Origin: Epiperipatus broadwayi
Lineage: Eukaryota; Onychophora; Udeonychophora; Euonychophora; Peripatidae
Length of the DNA: 64,000 bases
Assembly: GCA_028023455.1 (NCBI GenBank)
Contig: JAQFVV010006273.1
Location: 5,191,128 to 5,255,127, forward strand
Direction of reading: 5' to 3'
Shown here: one piece after another, positions 46,300-58,737 of the stretch
Position numbering within the stretch: the first letter of the stretch is position 1
Layout: every line of letters starts with the position of its first letter
The notes under the pieces: generated by a model
The model's input: only the letters and a program-made list of their open reading frames with translations
Told to the model about the DNA's origin: nothing
The model's database searches: none
Translations under genes and position numbers: made by a program

Positions 46300-46641
46300 T
46301 CTGTTATATATATGTTGGAATGTAGTTGTGGAATAAAATATATAGGGGAATCCAAATGTACATTACAAAAATGATATAATGATCATAAGACATTATATAA
46401 ACGTGTACAGAAAGAAAATATATCTTTGGTAAATATAAATACTCCATCATTTATATTTGATCATAATAAAACATGCAATTATGGTTTTAAATTTAATAAT
46501 AGAGATATAATAATTATTCAAATTGAAAGGTGTAGTGAAAAACGTAAAATTAAAGAGGCAATGATGATATCTAGGAATAGAGGTGATTTAATGAATAGAC
46601 AATCGGCTAATATAAAGATAACAAAATTGTGGAAAATTTGA
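46300..46641 (+). pseudogene. GIY-YIG domain of a 5'-truncated PLE-3-type element
   Basis: The plus strand reads SVIYMLECSCGIKYIGESKC (about 46298-46357), with the IYM..CxCG..YIGES signature of the PLE endonuclease, then one in-frame stop (TGATAT at about 46373), then VNINTPSFIFDHNKTCNYGF and KRKIKEAMMISRNRGDLMNR, ending QSANIKITKLWKI and a stop. The C-terminal part matches the PLE-3 tail at 30.9 kb (KEAILIKRN..RQAANIKI). The reverse transcriptase is missing. An (AT) run at 46269-46281 precedes it. The 3' untranslated part runs to about 46840, where another (TA)n tract begins. Confidence 0.85.
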
Positions 46642-46854
46642 ATGGATTGAATGATGGATAATGCAAGTTTTTATTTTTTTGTACGTTTGTATTAACAGTT
46701 GATAAAGATTGTCAGTGAAACAATTGAAAGTACTTCTGGTAAAGAATATATTATTTAATTTTGAATACTGTGTTAAATATATTTGTTTGAATTATTATTG
46801 TATGATTTAAAAATACAGACATTTAATGGTTGTAGTTATATATATATATATAAT

Positions 46855-48260
46855 TGATAGACAATTGTATAAAACTATCTATATATATATGAACATTATT
46901 AAATATCAATAGCTAAGATTAAAATAAATATAATAATTTTTAAACTAAATAAATGTTTAATAATAATTTATCTCTTTATTGAAGAACAACTGTTATGAAT
47001 AAGTACTTACTAAAAATATAGCATTTGGAAAGTAAATTTGGATACAAACTAATAGCATGTCATATTATGAGAATTATATATGTCTTTACCCATTAAAAAG
47101 TCTTAGATATGTTGAAATGAATTTTACCATATATATATATTGTACTGATCAAAACATGTTTATTCATCTAACATAAGCTGGAACTCACAAAATGTACTTC
47201 AAACCCAGTCAAGCCTGAGATTTAGGTCAGAGACCAACCTGAATTCGAAACCACTTCATAAGCCCCAAATCAAACACCTAATGGATAACATATAATGATA
47301 GCACATGAGAATTTATTTTAAATCTGGCCTACTAGCAGAGTGGAAAAGACAATAAGATACAATATTAACTAAATTAAAATATGCATATATGCAGTTGTAC
47401 ATGTGGAAGTGGCAAATCAGGAATTTGAATGACTCAAATAAGTTTAGATAATAAAATAATTTAATATGATAACAAATTATTATGTACCTTATGAATTAAT
47501 TGTATGTGTCAGAATGAGCAAGCAGTCTACCAAATGGTATATAATTACATAGTGAAATTCATACTAAGGGTTCTCATATGCTCTTTTATTAACTAAATAT
47601 TATAGATAATTTAACACACATCTTAGGTGGGTACAGTATTAAGATGCCAATCGATTTTTAGAAAGAACTTTCATAAATTTGCTATTAATGTTTTTATATA
47701 TGGTTCTGAAACAGAGTGACTAACATTATTTCGAGAATCATTCCAAGATTCTCATATATATAAGAAACCTATTTTCATGCCATTATGGTCATGAAAATAA
47801 ATAAAATACATTTGAAAAATTATACTTAGTTATATGACAAAATATTTATTGAAAATTCTTTTAATTAGCATTTATTTTAGAAGACACAGTAATAAATTAC
47901 AATGGTGGGATTATATAACAAAACTGAAATAACATTATTAATAAAAGTAGTGATACTTGGCATTATATATTGTAACGTTTATTTATATACATTGCAAATA
48001 TGTTGGCATTTGGTAAAAGCTAAAAAATAAAAGTAAATTTAGATTTTTTTTTGACTAATTTTTTTTTAAAAAAAAAAAAAACGTACAATGAAAGTTAAAT
48101 TATTCTTTCGTTTTTTTTTATGTAATTAGAAATAACAGTTAGAATTGGAGAGAACAAAAGACACAAATTACCAATCTAGATAAGAGAAAGTAAAAATATT
48201 TCAACTAATTAAAGATGGCAGAATGATGCTGAAAAAAATAAAGACTTTGTAACATAAATT
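46855..48260. other. AT-rich DNA with a weak SINE-like patch near 47.2 kb
   Basis: Mostly A/T simple sequence. A less AT-rich patch at about 47150-47290 has GAATTCGAAACCAC (a B-box-like GGTTTCGAATTC on the minus strand) but no A box at the right distance, so it is not called as a SINE. Confidence 0.35.
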
Positions 48261-48261
48261 T

Positions 48262-48640
48262 TATAAAGAATATATATGATTATCAACGTACATTTTGACA
48301 AACAAAAGATATGCGCAGAGTCTGAAAACTGGACCTCTAGTATAAAAAGGAGGGATTCGGTTGGAGGAATGTCTTGGTTTAGCTGATATTCTTTTGGTTG
48401 GTTTTGGATTAGAGAATCCAGACCACTCTACGATGAAAAAGTTATTCATACGAGAGTAGACCGGAGCTTTAGCTGACATCATTACCGATGGACACCAGAG
48501 AAGCTTACGCGACTAGCCTATGGAACCAGCACCAAGATCAACTAATAATCAAAGGCCGTGAGCTCAATTCAACCCCAAAAAACTATGCATAGTTATCTAC
48601 TACTGAATTCACAAAACTTACCGGTAAGTTATGCTTCATT
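48262..48640 (+). promoter_or_regulatory. Promoter-like island: TATA box, leader, strong splice donor
   Basis: Composition changes sharply to about 45% G+C. On the plus strand TATAAAAAGG (48341-48350) is a near-perfect TATA box. About 280 bases downstream CCG-GTAAGT (GT at 48624) matches the consensus 5' splice site. Between them no reading frame persists: the ATG at about 48370 meets a stop within a few codons. This could be the promoter and leader of a retroelement LTR or an untranslated first exon of a host gene. I see no matching second LTR or downstream coding exon in the window. The minus-strand frame 48261-48482 (73 residues) has no family character. Confidence 0.45.
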
Positions 48641-49203
48641 ATCCTGATTGTGACAAAGTTAATCATTTTAAAAACTACTCGAAAAAAATAAGCTTATAAT
48701 AGGATCCCGATAGAGAATTTAATTTAATTGATCAAGAGACTCTTATTTAACCAAGAACTTTGTAATTAATTATTTAGCAGTTATTATTTTATTATTAATG
48801 TTTCACGTCAGAATTAAGTGTGTTCTCTCTAATTTACTTGATAAGTAATTTATTTCAAATTTTTTTTTTTATCTATTAGAATAAAAATATTTCTAATACC
48901 AATTTTCATTTGTGCGTTATTAATAATAGTTATTATTTTTTATTATTAAATCTATTAGCAGTTTAATAAGATTTAAAAATGTAATTTACCTTTGCCAATA
49001 TGTTTGAATAAGCCCAGGAATAATAATCTTAAAAAAATAATTCTCGTTACGGTATGATGTAATACCGATTAGTTTAAAAGTTTTTTTTTTTATTTGTGAG
49101 ATGTTATATGACAATTTCAGCGAATTCTTAGGAATTCTGGTACCCAGATTAAATAAATTAAAAGCTAATTTCGTCAATAGCACAATTCTCAACAATTAAT
49201 AGG
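48641..49203. other. AT-rich DNA downstream of the promoter-like island
   Basis: A/T-rich with TTATTATT runs. The minus-strand frame 48986-49195 shows no motif. If the island is an LTR promoter, part of this may be the rest of that LTR. Confidence 0.35.
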
Positions 49204-49204
49204 C

Positions 49205-49283
49205 CGAGTTGATCAGGAAATATAGCTATGTTTTTAGAATAGAAATATAACTTTCTTCTTTTTTGACATAGCTTGATCAACTC
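49205..49283. repeat. Short interrupted inverted repeat
   Basis: GAGTTGATCA (49206) plus AGCTATGT on the left pairs with ACATAGCTTGATCAACTC (49266-49283) on the right. Eight extra bases interrupt the left arm. The loop is about 35 bases and AT-rich. Possibly a very small foldback element. Confidence 0.65.
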
Positions 49284-52228
49284 ACATGCAGTTTATATTA
49301 GCATGTAGAGGCCTAGCAAAATGGAAAATGTTATAATATATATATATATTTAAGCATAGCACAAGTTTAATATTAGAGCATTAAAATTGGATTATGAAAC
49401 AAAAGAAATAATAATATGAAGAAGTTTGCGGTGCTGACATCTGTGAAGAACTAACAGGAAAAACTCATTCTTCTGGATGAAAGACAAAGTCTAAGACTCC
49501 CTTTTTGGGCAATGCTTAGAAAAAAGTGGATAGGCATTTTGTGGACATCACTGAAATGCAGAAGCCCTTTATACAAAGAAAGTGGTCCTGGGAAAGTCAA
49601 CTATCCTAAGGACAAGGCATAAGATGAAATCTATGGGTTCGATCTAGTCATAACCCCCATATTAGAAGCACATAATATATATATTCAAGAAGATATGCTA
49701 AATGTCAGAAATGCAGTACTGATATATGTCACTAATTTACTGCTTTAAAAATAAATGACCCCTGTTTGAATGCCATAATTCAGACAAATAATATGCTATG
49801 CCACCATTATATATAGGCAAGATTTCATTTAATAAAACATATGTTAAGATTTGACCCCCTCCTATTCTGCTATTTAAAATAATTCAATCCCACCTTCATG
49901 GATTTTACAACATCTGAATATTTAAGCTGATGATATTTTAAAAGTATGGACAAATAAAAGAAAACTAGCAGTTATCTATAGAAAACAAATAATAAGTCAC
50001 TCTTTCAGAATTGAATAACATTTATAAAATAAATAAGGTTTCAGAGCATTAATTAGACTAAGTTTCTGGATTCACTCTGGGTAGAAAATCCAGAATTAAA
50101 CAAATAAATTTTTATACTAAAACATAAACAAAATGTTGACTCATAAAACAATCTAGTGAGCATACTAATTAATAATGCATTATGTTTTAAGGGGATGTTA
50201 ATAACTTAATTCATGAAGGTTTACTTAAAAAAAAAGAAAGAAAAGATTTTAGAAATTTAACTTGTCAGATTGCTTGTGATTGGCATATTAATAATAAAAG
50301 CATACATATAAAATAAAGTAATAAATAACTATAAATAAATGACTACATCAAAGTTAAAGAAAGTTAGAGCATATGAGAGAGAATTAAATTTAGAGAAATT
50401 ATTTGACAGCAATTTACATATTAGAAAAGTTACAAAGTTAAATCAAACACTAGGAGAAATTGATAGTAGAGTTTGAGATTAGTCAGCCAGATTTACTTTT
50501 AGTTTATACTGTGGTGGTTTGAAATACTTTATCTTGCACCATTTTAAGAGTCCATTTTCAAAGTATGGCATTTAATGGATCAATGTGAGTTCTTCTTGGT
50601 GACAGCCAGCTTCCATTTAGCATTCCAGAGTTTGTTTTAGGTTTTTCTTCATTTCAAGGCAGTAGGATATGGCAGCAGAGGATGATCCACAAAGGACAGG
50701 AAAGGCTTTGTACTAGATTATCATTTTTAAGATTTCAAAGCATTGTGGAGTCTAATAGCAATCAGTTCTATCACTAGTAACTAATCTCTTGGTGATTTAA
50801 AGTCAAGTCATTTTTTATATTGCTCAGGTATTTCTGGAATGCTTTCAATTTCTTATTTCTAGCTCTAAATCTAAGTTCCAATCCAAAAAAAATTATTACT
50901 TTTTCTTTATCCATTGTTTTTGAAGATGCAATCATAAGTTAATGTCCAAAAATAAATTCAAATCTATTTCCAGATTAGAAATAGATTTGACAAAAATGTT
51001 TATAACAAAAGTACAATCATTAATCTTAATCTCCATTTTATTTTAAATAAAAACTTTAATAAAAAATGGAAGGGAAATAAAAAAAACCTTACATAATGCC
51101 AAACACAAAAATATTTAAAAGAAAAAAGCTAAAACTCAGCTAAAACTTCCCAAGATTAAAACAATATTATATTTCCAACCCTTTAATTATTTTTGGACAA
51201 TTAGTGGTTGCATCTTCCATCTTGGATTTTATAAAAATATACAGTTTAATAGAAAAAACAATTTAAAAAGAAAAAGTTTTATAAATGATGTATGATAACA
51301 TATTTTTTAAAAAATAAATATTTTGTTAGTATTTTTGCTCCTAATACTATATATATATATATATCTGAGCCACACCTATGTATTTAATATAAAAAAATTA
51401 ATAATATTAATTTTAAAATGTTATTTAAAAGTTAAAATTTTATAACTTTTAGATGCGCATTTCAAATATATACATAAAATATATATACATGACTAAAGGA
51501 GTGGGGTGGGATATAGGGTTTAAACACAGTTTAGTAGATAGAACCATGAAGCTCAATCTTAAGCTAAGATTGACTGCTTCAATATATATATTGTGATAAA
51601 ATTTATCTCAATTAATTGTTGATTTATTTATTATTAATAAGAAAAAAAATGTAACTAAGAGAAGTTTTCACATATTTATTAAATCTATTGTCATACTAAT
51701 ATTTTGCAATACCAAACAATGTTTGATTAACCAAAAGCCAAAACTTTATGTGTGACTGTACATATAATATTGAGTCAATTATTTGTAAATTTTTGATTAT
51801 TTTATATTTTTGCAAAATAAAATAATTGTATTTATTTAATCATCATTATCTATTTTAATAGTTTGCCTAAAATCAATTATTTAGATAAATAAACCATTTT
51901 CTATAGCAAACATTTCCCCTCATTATTTAAAACATCACAGAATTAAATTAAAATTGTTGCATATCTAATTATCTAGAGAACTAAAATTTATGATATGAAT
52001 GATTAATATATTAGGATTGTTTAGTAAAAAAAAAAATTACATTTTTATTTTTTTAATTTAAAAAAAAGTGATCTGAAAGCAACTATTTATAAATTAAAAA
52101 AAATAGTAATTTTAAAGTAGTCATTAAAACCATTTTTAAAATCTACTAAGTTATAACATTTTACTAATAGTAAAAGCAATAATTGCATACTTTCTGTGAA
52201 GGAAATCATTATTGTCAATTTAAGTCTT
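49284..52228. other. AT-rich DNA with two unclassified less AT-rich patches
   Basis: Patches at about 49420-49660 and 50500-50830 have more G and C than the rest and may be decayed elements, but no protein motif, A/B box pair or terminal repeat was recognised. A short perfect stem (CAATCTTAAGCTAAGATTG) lies near 51555-51573, and an (AT)n run lies at 51350-51363. Confidence 0.4.
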
Positions 52229-52333
52229 GCATTGGTGGTCGAGAGGTCAGCGCGACTGCCTTGCACTTGCAGGCAGTTGCCTGGGTTACGAGTTCACATC
52301 CCAGCCGATGCTATGACACTTAAAAAAAAAAAA
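52229..52333 (+). mobile_element. tRNA-derived SINE with short A tail
   Basis: GCATTGG at 52229 and CCGATGC at 52305-52311 would pair as a 7-bp acceptor stem with one G-U. Inside are TGGTCGAGAGGTCAGCG (A-box-like) and GAGTTCACATCC (B-box-like), and an anticodon-like arm CTGC..TTGCACT..GCAG. After a short TATGACACTT there is a run of 12 A. The length (83 bases) and the long variable part suggest a class II tRNA ancestor, but the T arm is irregular, there is no upstream or downstream tRNA gene context, and the A tail points to a SINE or a retroposed tRNA. A functional tRNA gene is less likely. Confidence 0.7.
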
Positions 52334-53455
52334 TACAAAAAAATCATCATAAGAATTAGCTTTCTAAAAATAATTTTATCAAAACAAAATTTATACTTTC
52401 AATATATAAATGCACAATTGAAAAATTAATTACATTGTATCTTTTTGGGGAAAAAAATTGAAATTCCTGTAAGATATATTTAATTTTTTTTAAAATTAAT
52501 TTTAAAAATAAAAAGCACATTGGGCCTTCATGCTCAAAATAAAATATCCGGACTAGCTGTGTTTTGGTCTTCCTTAAAGCAAAAGTGACATTAGAAATGA
52601 AATGTTACTTTGCTTTGGAGTATACTGGAAATAAATAAAATTAATAAAAAATAAAAAAATTCCAAATGAAATTTTAATTTAATTCTTCCTAAAATTACAA
52701 AAATAAAGATAATTGTCTGTTTTAAGAATCTTAATCTCATGGTCACTTTTATTAGAACATTAATCAATTAATTAAAGAAGGACCCTAAATGTTGTAGCAT
52801 GATATTTTGATAAAAGATATATTTAATCTTTTTTATATTATATTGTAAAATATTTTTTAATTTAATGTATAGCTGTTTTTACATTTACATTAATATAAAA
52901 TTAATAATACATTGCAGTAGAAAAATATTATTACTGCTACATCTTTTAAATTTTTATATAAAAGGGGAAGATTGTTTGCATAAATTAAATATGTATGACT
53001 TTAATTATAAATTATTAATTTTTAAATCAATAATTCATGTGCATAAATGGGTAAACTACAATTTTTTTCACTTATTTTATTATCTTGTGCCTAGTAAAAA
53101 ATGAAGCAGTTTGTATTAGATTATTATTATTGGCACAAGTTTTGTTACTTAAAATTTGAATAATATTGTTTTAAGTTCCATATATATAAATTGCAGTTAT
53201 AGATGTATTTTTATCAGACATATATAATTTATTATTTTTCTTAAAATTTTTATTAATTATTTAATAAATTAATTTGCATTTAAAAATGCATTTATGCCAG
53301 GTTTTTTTAAAGTGTCCTTATGTTATAAAAATGTTTTCTTCAAATTTTACCTCATCCATGATAAAAGTTAATATTGCATATTGATTGACTGCATTAAGTA
53401 TAAATTGTAATTGGTAAAATCTAAGGTAAGGATTATCATTTTATATATATATAAC
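52334..53455. other. AT-rich DNA with nothing recognised
   Basis: No motif. The plus-strand frame 52865-53104 (79 residues) is composition-driven. Confidence 0.45.
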
Positions 53456-53675
53456 TGAATATTTGTAAATACAGTAAATAAATAATTAAAAATTTTATCC
53501 ACTTAGGAGTGTTTTCGATTATCCCAATAATCTTTATCAACTAAAGCTTTGAAATGCTAACTTTCCAAAGTTAGCATTTCAAAACTTTAGTTGACAAAGA
53601 TTATTGGGATAATCGAAAGCACTCCTAAGTGGATAGAATTTTTAATTATTTATTTACTGTATTTACAAATATTCA
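53456..53675. repeat. Near-perfect 220 bp palindrome of PLE-3-type tails
   Basis: The arms meet at 53565/53566 with almost no spacer (AACTTTCCAAAGTT at the centre). Each arm is about 109 bases with only a few mismatches and contains, going outward, TAGCATTTCAAA, TTTAGTTGACAAAGATTATT, GATAATCGAAAGCACTCC, TAAGTGGATA, AATTATTTATTTACTGTATT and TACAAATATTCA. The same order of blocks, diverged, follows the GIY-YIG gene at 59.43-59.53 kb (TTTCAAAATGTTAGTTGACA, CTCCTAAGTAGATAA, TACTGTATTTATAAATATT). So each arm is a PLE 3' untranslated end, truncated at the same point and joined head to head. Confidence 0.85.
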
Positions 53676-56600
53676 ATTATATAATTACGTATATTGCTCT
53701 AAAAATAGACATCGAATAATAATATTACACACACATATATATATATTACTTTATTTTGCTGGCACTTGGGCAAAAGCATCATCATGATTGTTATTTATGT
53801 TAAAGTATTTTAATTATTTTGCAAGTGAAATTTAATGATACCAGATCATTGAAATATACATTTATGAACTCGACCAATTATCAATATTTGACTTACTTTA
53901 TCAAGGCAAAAATTAATTTGTAGTTAAGCATTATGTGTCAAAATATTAAACTTCATTCAAAAAGAATGTTTATGATCTGATTCTGGAATTATACCTTATA
54001 AGTAACTATTCAAAATGATATTTTATTTTACTTATTTTTCTTAATTAACTTTGTCACCATCACAAATGGTTATATTTTAAATACTCATTAGTCATAGGGG
54101 ATTTGCAATGCTTGTTATAATTTAATTATTTATTTAGTTATGAGTTTAGTTTGGTCTTGTGATTAGAGTAGTTTGTGATAGTGTTTAGATAAAATATATC
54201 GATTTTATGGAATTCTACCTCACTTAATGTTGTTTTAATAATGGAATGTACACTAGGATACATACTTTTTAATAGATGGTGCTTTGTTATAAGTGATGGT
54301 AAAAGAAAATATCAGTTGATATTTTCTATAATGTTCAATCTAAAACAATTGTTCTATTCTTTCTTCTTATGTCTTTATATATATATGTGTGTGTGTGTTT
54401 GGGTGTGTCTATACAAATTAAAATAAAAATACATACTTTTATTCTATGTTCTATAATTTTTAATATTATAATAATTTTATTTTTTATATGTATTTGTTTT
54501 TTTAAATGTAATATACATATATATATATGTTTTTTTATAATGTGGGCTAAAGATATAAATATAAATATATTTATGTATTATTATAATTATAGTTATAGTT
54601 CAGTAACCATCTTAATAAGTTAAGAATATATTAAATATATTACAAGGACAGTTTTCTAAAAAAAATTTCCTTATGGTATTTTATAAAATTTTAACCTTGA
54701 ATGAGATTGTTTTATGGATGGAATGGTTAACATGTTTCTCACCTTGTGGCATTTTAAGGCTTTAAAAATAACTAGTTTTATAAATTAACATTAATATATA
54801 TTGTATACATTTGCTAAAAGTATTGCAACCAATGGTTTATTTATAATAGCAAAGTTAATATTAAACTGAGAGATTAAAGAGTCCATTTTAAACATTAACA
54901 TAAATTTTGAGCTAATGAAAAGTAATTTTTGTCACCATAATTTTATTATTACAATAAACCAATTAAATTATTAATATTTAGTATACATATTCAATATTTT
55001 TGCTTTTATTAATGCATTTCTCATCCTATGTTTTCATATGGTAAACTGTCCATCAGTGCCGAAAGTCAAACCACCCTTCCTTACTATGTAAGTATTTCTA
55101 AACAACCTTTGCATTTTAGGGATGTCAAACATAAAGACATGGAGTAACACAATTTTACTGTTTTTCAATCTGTAATACTTTTTAAAAATATTCTTAACAC
55201 TTACTTTCCAACATATATTTTTGAAACAGAAGAATAAAGTCACCTTTAAATGCTGAAACAGGATCCTTCAGATATCCTAGATAATTTTTTTATATATGTT
55301 TTATCATTAGTATTAATAATAAACATTTATTAAAAAATGTAAAACTTTCAGTATTTGCACACTGACACCATCTACTTTTCATAAATATATTATTAATAAT
55401 AAACATTTATTAAACTAGAGATTGTCATTAACCAAATATTCATTTTTGTAACTCCGAGTTTCAGTTTGGTAATTATTTTCATTTCAGGGCTTTTATTTAC
55501 TTTTCTCCTTATTGTAGCTCCAAGTTTCCAGTAAAATAATTTTTATGTCAGGATGGCATAACCAGAGACTGTCATAATTTTGGATGAATTAATACATAAA
55601 ACTTTGTGGAAATTTTCTCTCAGGTGTATTTTCTTTCTGCATTCCTTTTTTGTGAAATTCAATATATAGTTGGGTTGGCTAGTAAGGCTCTGCTTTAACT
55701 AAAGCTTAGCACATGATTCTTATAAACTCCATTTCAAAAATCTTTTTTAAGCTAGGAGTGAGATCATTTTAACTTCAGACCTTTAGGCTTAGCTTCCCCT
55801 TTTTTAATTTATCACAGCTGAATTTATACTGATTTAATCCCGAAGTCTACTACCCATACTATTTTTTTTTTTTACAAAACAGCATTGATAGCAACCATCC
55901 AAACAATAACATTATTACTGCAGAAATGATAGTATTTAGCATTGACCAATTGAATTTCCTTTTACAAAAAAGTTGTTTTATTTCCCTCCCTTTCAAAAAA
56001 AATTATAAAATTATACTTTAATTATATGGAGAATCCCTTGTTATTGTTTTCTTTTTTTTTTGTTGTTAAATTTGGGAAACATGTTTTATTTCTTCAAAGA
56101 AAAAACGAAAATTCTTTTAGTGGTAAAAATATCTTAATATTTTGACTTTTTTATTTTGAAAATTAATAAACATCCTTTCAAAATTTTAATCGCCTCTCTT
56201 TGAAAGAAAATAAATAAAATCACACGCAAAATTTATTCCCCTCCCCCCTTTTTTTTTTTTTTGCTTTAAAACCAAACGTAATACGACTTACATATTTATA
56301 TTATTATTAAAATGTTTTAAGTTTGTCATATGATTATTTTCTCAAGTTTGTCACATGATTATTTTATATATGTAAATATTACATTTTATAAATATAATTT
56401 TAATCTAGTTACAATTTTTATTTAAAAACTATGTTGCCTTGAAACTAACATGAGAAGAAATAATTCTTCTCATTTCCTCCCACCTTGAATAGAAATAAAT
56501 GATTAATCCTGATAAAAAAAAAATATTATCTTTATTAAATTTGTATTCATTTTTTTTATTTATTTATAAAATATAAACATATATAACTATGAGTTATTTA

Positions 56601-57100
56601 TTTATATAGCGCTATGTTTTTAATCTGTAATAATAATTATGAATCACTTCACTAGTACTGGTAAAATTTAAACATTTAAAGAATACTCTTCTTAGCAAAC
56701 ACGAAATGAAGTCTTTTGAAAAGATTTAATTAATCACTCTATCTTTTTAACCTAAACATATATGTATGGGCAAATCTTAAGCATTTGGAAATGAGAGCAT
56801 GAAGATATTAAATAATCATTTTCAATTCCTTTTACTATGTTTTAAAGAATGATGCTTTCATAGAACTGTTCTGAATTTGACTAACTGGATATTGATTTTC
56901 ACACTGAATGAATATTTTCACTTGAGTATGGCTGGAATACGGTGGTAGAAAACTCCTGTTCAGATTACAACAATCATTAGCCCTATGAGTTACTCTCTCT
57001 TTGAATTACTATTCTTTTTTTTTTACTTTTTCTTTTGTAGACTATATCTATTACTTTTAATGTCTATACAACTTATATTGGCTATTTATCAAAATCTTTG
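53676..57100. other. AT-rich DNA with nothing recognised
   Basis: Frames at 54241-54426, 54369-54623 (plus) and 55034-55243 (minus) have no domain features. A 22-base block TTAATAATAAACATTTATTA recurs at 55312 and 55388. Pyrimidine-rich stretches occur at 55480-56270. No element ends were found. Confidence 0.4.
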
Positions 57101-57279
57101 CGGCCTTTTATTTTCAAACTTATAATTAAAATTCTTTATTCTAATCCTGCTCATATTTGTTGATTTATATCTAAGGAATTCAGCAATTCTGTTACTTGTT
57201 CAATACTTTTTTGTGTGTACACAAAATCAGTTGATATACTTTGCATGGCTGGTTAAGCCTAATAGTTATTATTTGAACA

Positions 57280-58260
57280 CATAATAATATGTGAGCTGTC
57301 AAAACCTTCTTTCATGATACTTGGCATTGAAATAACTAAGCATAAGCTTAGTCTGTAACTATGTTTTATATTTCTTGTGATACCTAATATTGTATACCAT
57401 TTTAAGTACTTTGGTCTAGTATTTATGCAACATGGTATTTTATATCTTTGTAAATTTTCTGCTTTTTTGTGAATATGATTTATACCAGAAATTTTCTGAT
57501 TTCTGGGGAAGAGTTTAACCTAGTGACTTCTTGTCATACTCCTGTTATTCTGTTTAACACAAAATAGTTTTCTAGACTATCAAGATATTTTTTAAATGTT
57601 TCTCTTGTATCACCCTTAAATGATTTACTTTAAGGAATTGATTGTCATCTTCTTGATATAGCTTCTGTTCTTGAGCATTTGCTTTAACCTTTCACCACTA
57701 CACACTATCTTCCACCAATCTGCTTCTGAGTCTTCTTTACTTTTACATGTCCATAATAATCTCTTCACATGGACCTTTGACATATGTTTTTCTCAATTTT
57801 CATATATCTAAAATTTTTACTTAACTCTTCTTGAATTGCTTTCATGCTTTCTGCGAGTCAACATTTCTCAAGTCTCCCTTATTCAGTTTCCTGTTTAATC
57901 CTTAATACTTAATTCTGTACTTGATTATTAAGTTTTTCATCACTCTTTTATGCATTATATCAATTCTTTCTCATCATTCTTCTTTTTCTTATAAACTCCA
58001 ATCATCCAACCTCTCAACTACTTAATCTCTTTTTATACCCAGATATAATTTATCTTTTATGATCATTTTTTTCAGTCTTATTTAATGTTTTTTGATTGCC
58101 TTTTTCTATTTTTTGACTCTATTTTTTTTCATCTGTCTCCATTTTCATCAACATTTTTTGATTATTTTTTTTTCTGATCAATTTCCTCTATTTTATGCAA
58201 CATCTTTTGACCATTATCTATTTCTTTTAGCAATATTTTTTTTCTTTTGCTGATTGCTTT
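57280..58260 (-). pseudogene. Possible gag relic of a second Ty3/gypsy-type element
   Basis: On the minus strand a block reading TFKKYLDSLENYFVLNRIT (about 57545-57615) resembles the capsid-type block NEHLDNVERYCNLNRLSDEA of the gag at 6.2-6.6 kb. Upstream (58100-58250) is a lysine/glutamate-rich run, EIDNGQKMLHKIEEIDQKKK, like the coiled-coil N-terminal part of that gag. Order and orientation agree with the element at 373-9372. The frame is broken by many stops, and I see no pol in the remaining sequence to the left. Similarity is weak, so this is a tentative call. Confidence 0.4.
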
Positions 58261-58737
58261 CTTCTACTTTTTTTCATGGAACCTGACTTATTTTATTGCT
58301 TCATAATTCAATTGGTACTATTTTTCTTTCTGGACCAACATAATATTTAGTAAAATAAAAATATACACAGAAAATGTAGTATTTTAATAATATTTAGCTT
58401 TATTGCTGCCAAGCATGCTTTCAATATATTTTTTTATATCATAATTATGGCATATAGCAGTGTGATTAAATTGTTTTTTAAATTAATGTTTAATTAACTG
58501 TTCACATATTCAAAAATCATACACTATGCAAATTTGAATATGAAAGACTTCAAACCTGCCATTTTATTTTTACATATATACTTTTAATTTATGTACAATC
58601 TTTGAAATACAAGGTAAGTTTACTCAGTTTTTAGGATCCACTTGTTTATTAGAGTGAAGATTTCTTGTCTTTTATAGAATCTCTTTATGGTATTTATGAT
58701 TTTAGCATGATTATATCCCATATTTCGGAGGTCATTT
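58261..58737. other. AT-rich DNA upstream of the PLE-3-type tail
   Basis: No motif is recognised. The junction with the truncated PLE lies near 58740, but I cannot place it exactly. Confidence 0.4.

Noticed and set aside
47150-47290. Third tRNA-derived SINE
   Set aside because: Only a B-box-like GGTTTCGAATTC is present; no A box at a fitting distance.
49620-49660. B-box-like GGGTTCGATCTAG as a SINE
   Set aside because: No partner A box or tRNA-like fold upstream.
52229-52311. Functional tRNA gene
   Set aside because: The acceptor stem pairs and boxes are present, but the T arm is irregular and a 12-A run follows within 10 bases, which fits a SINE or retroposed tRNA better.
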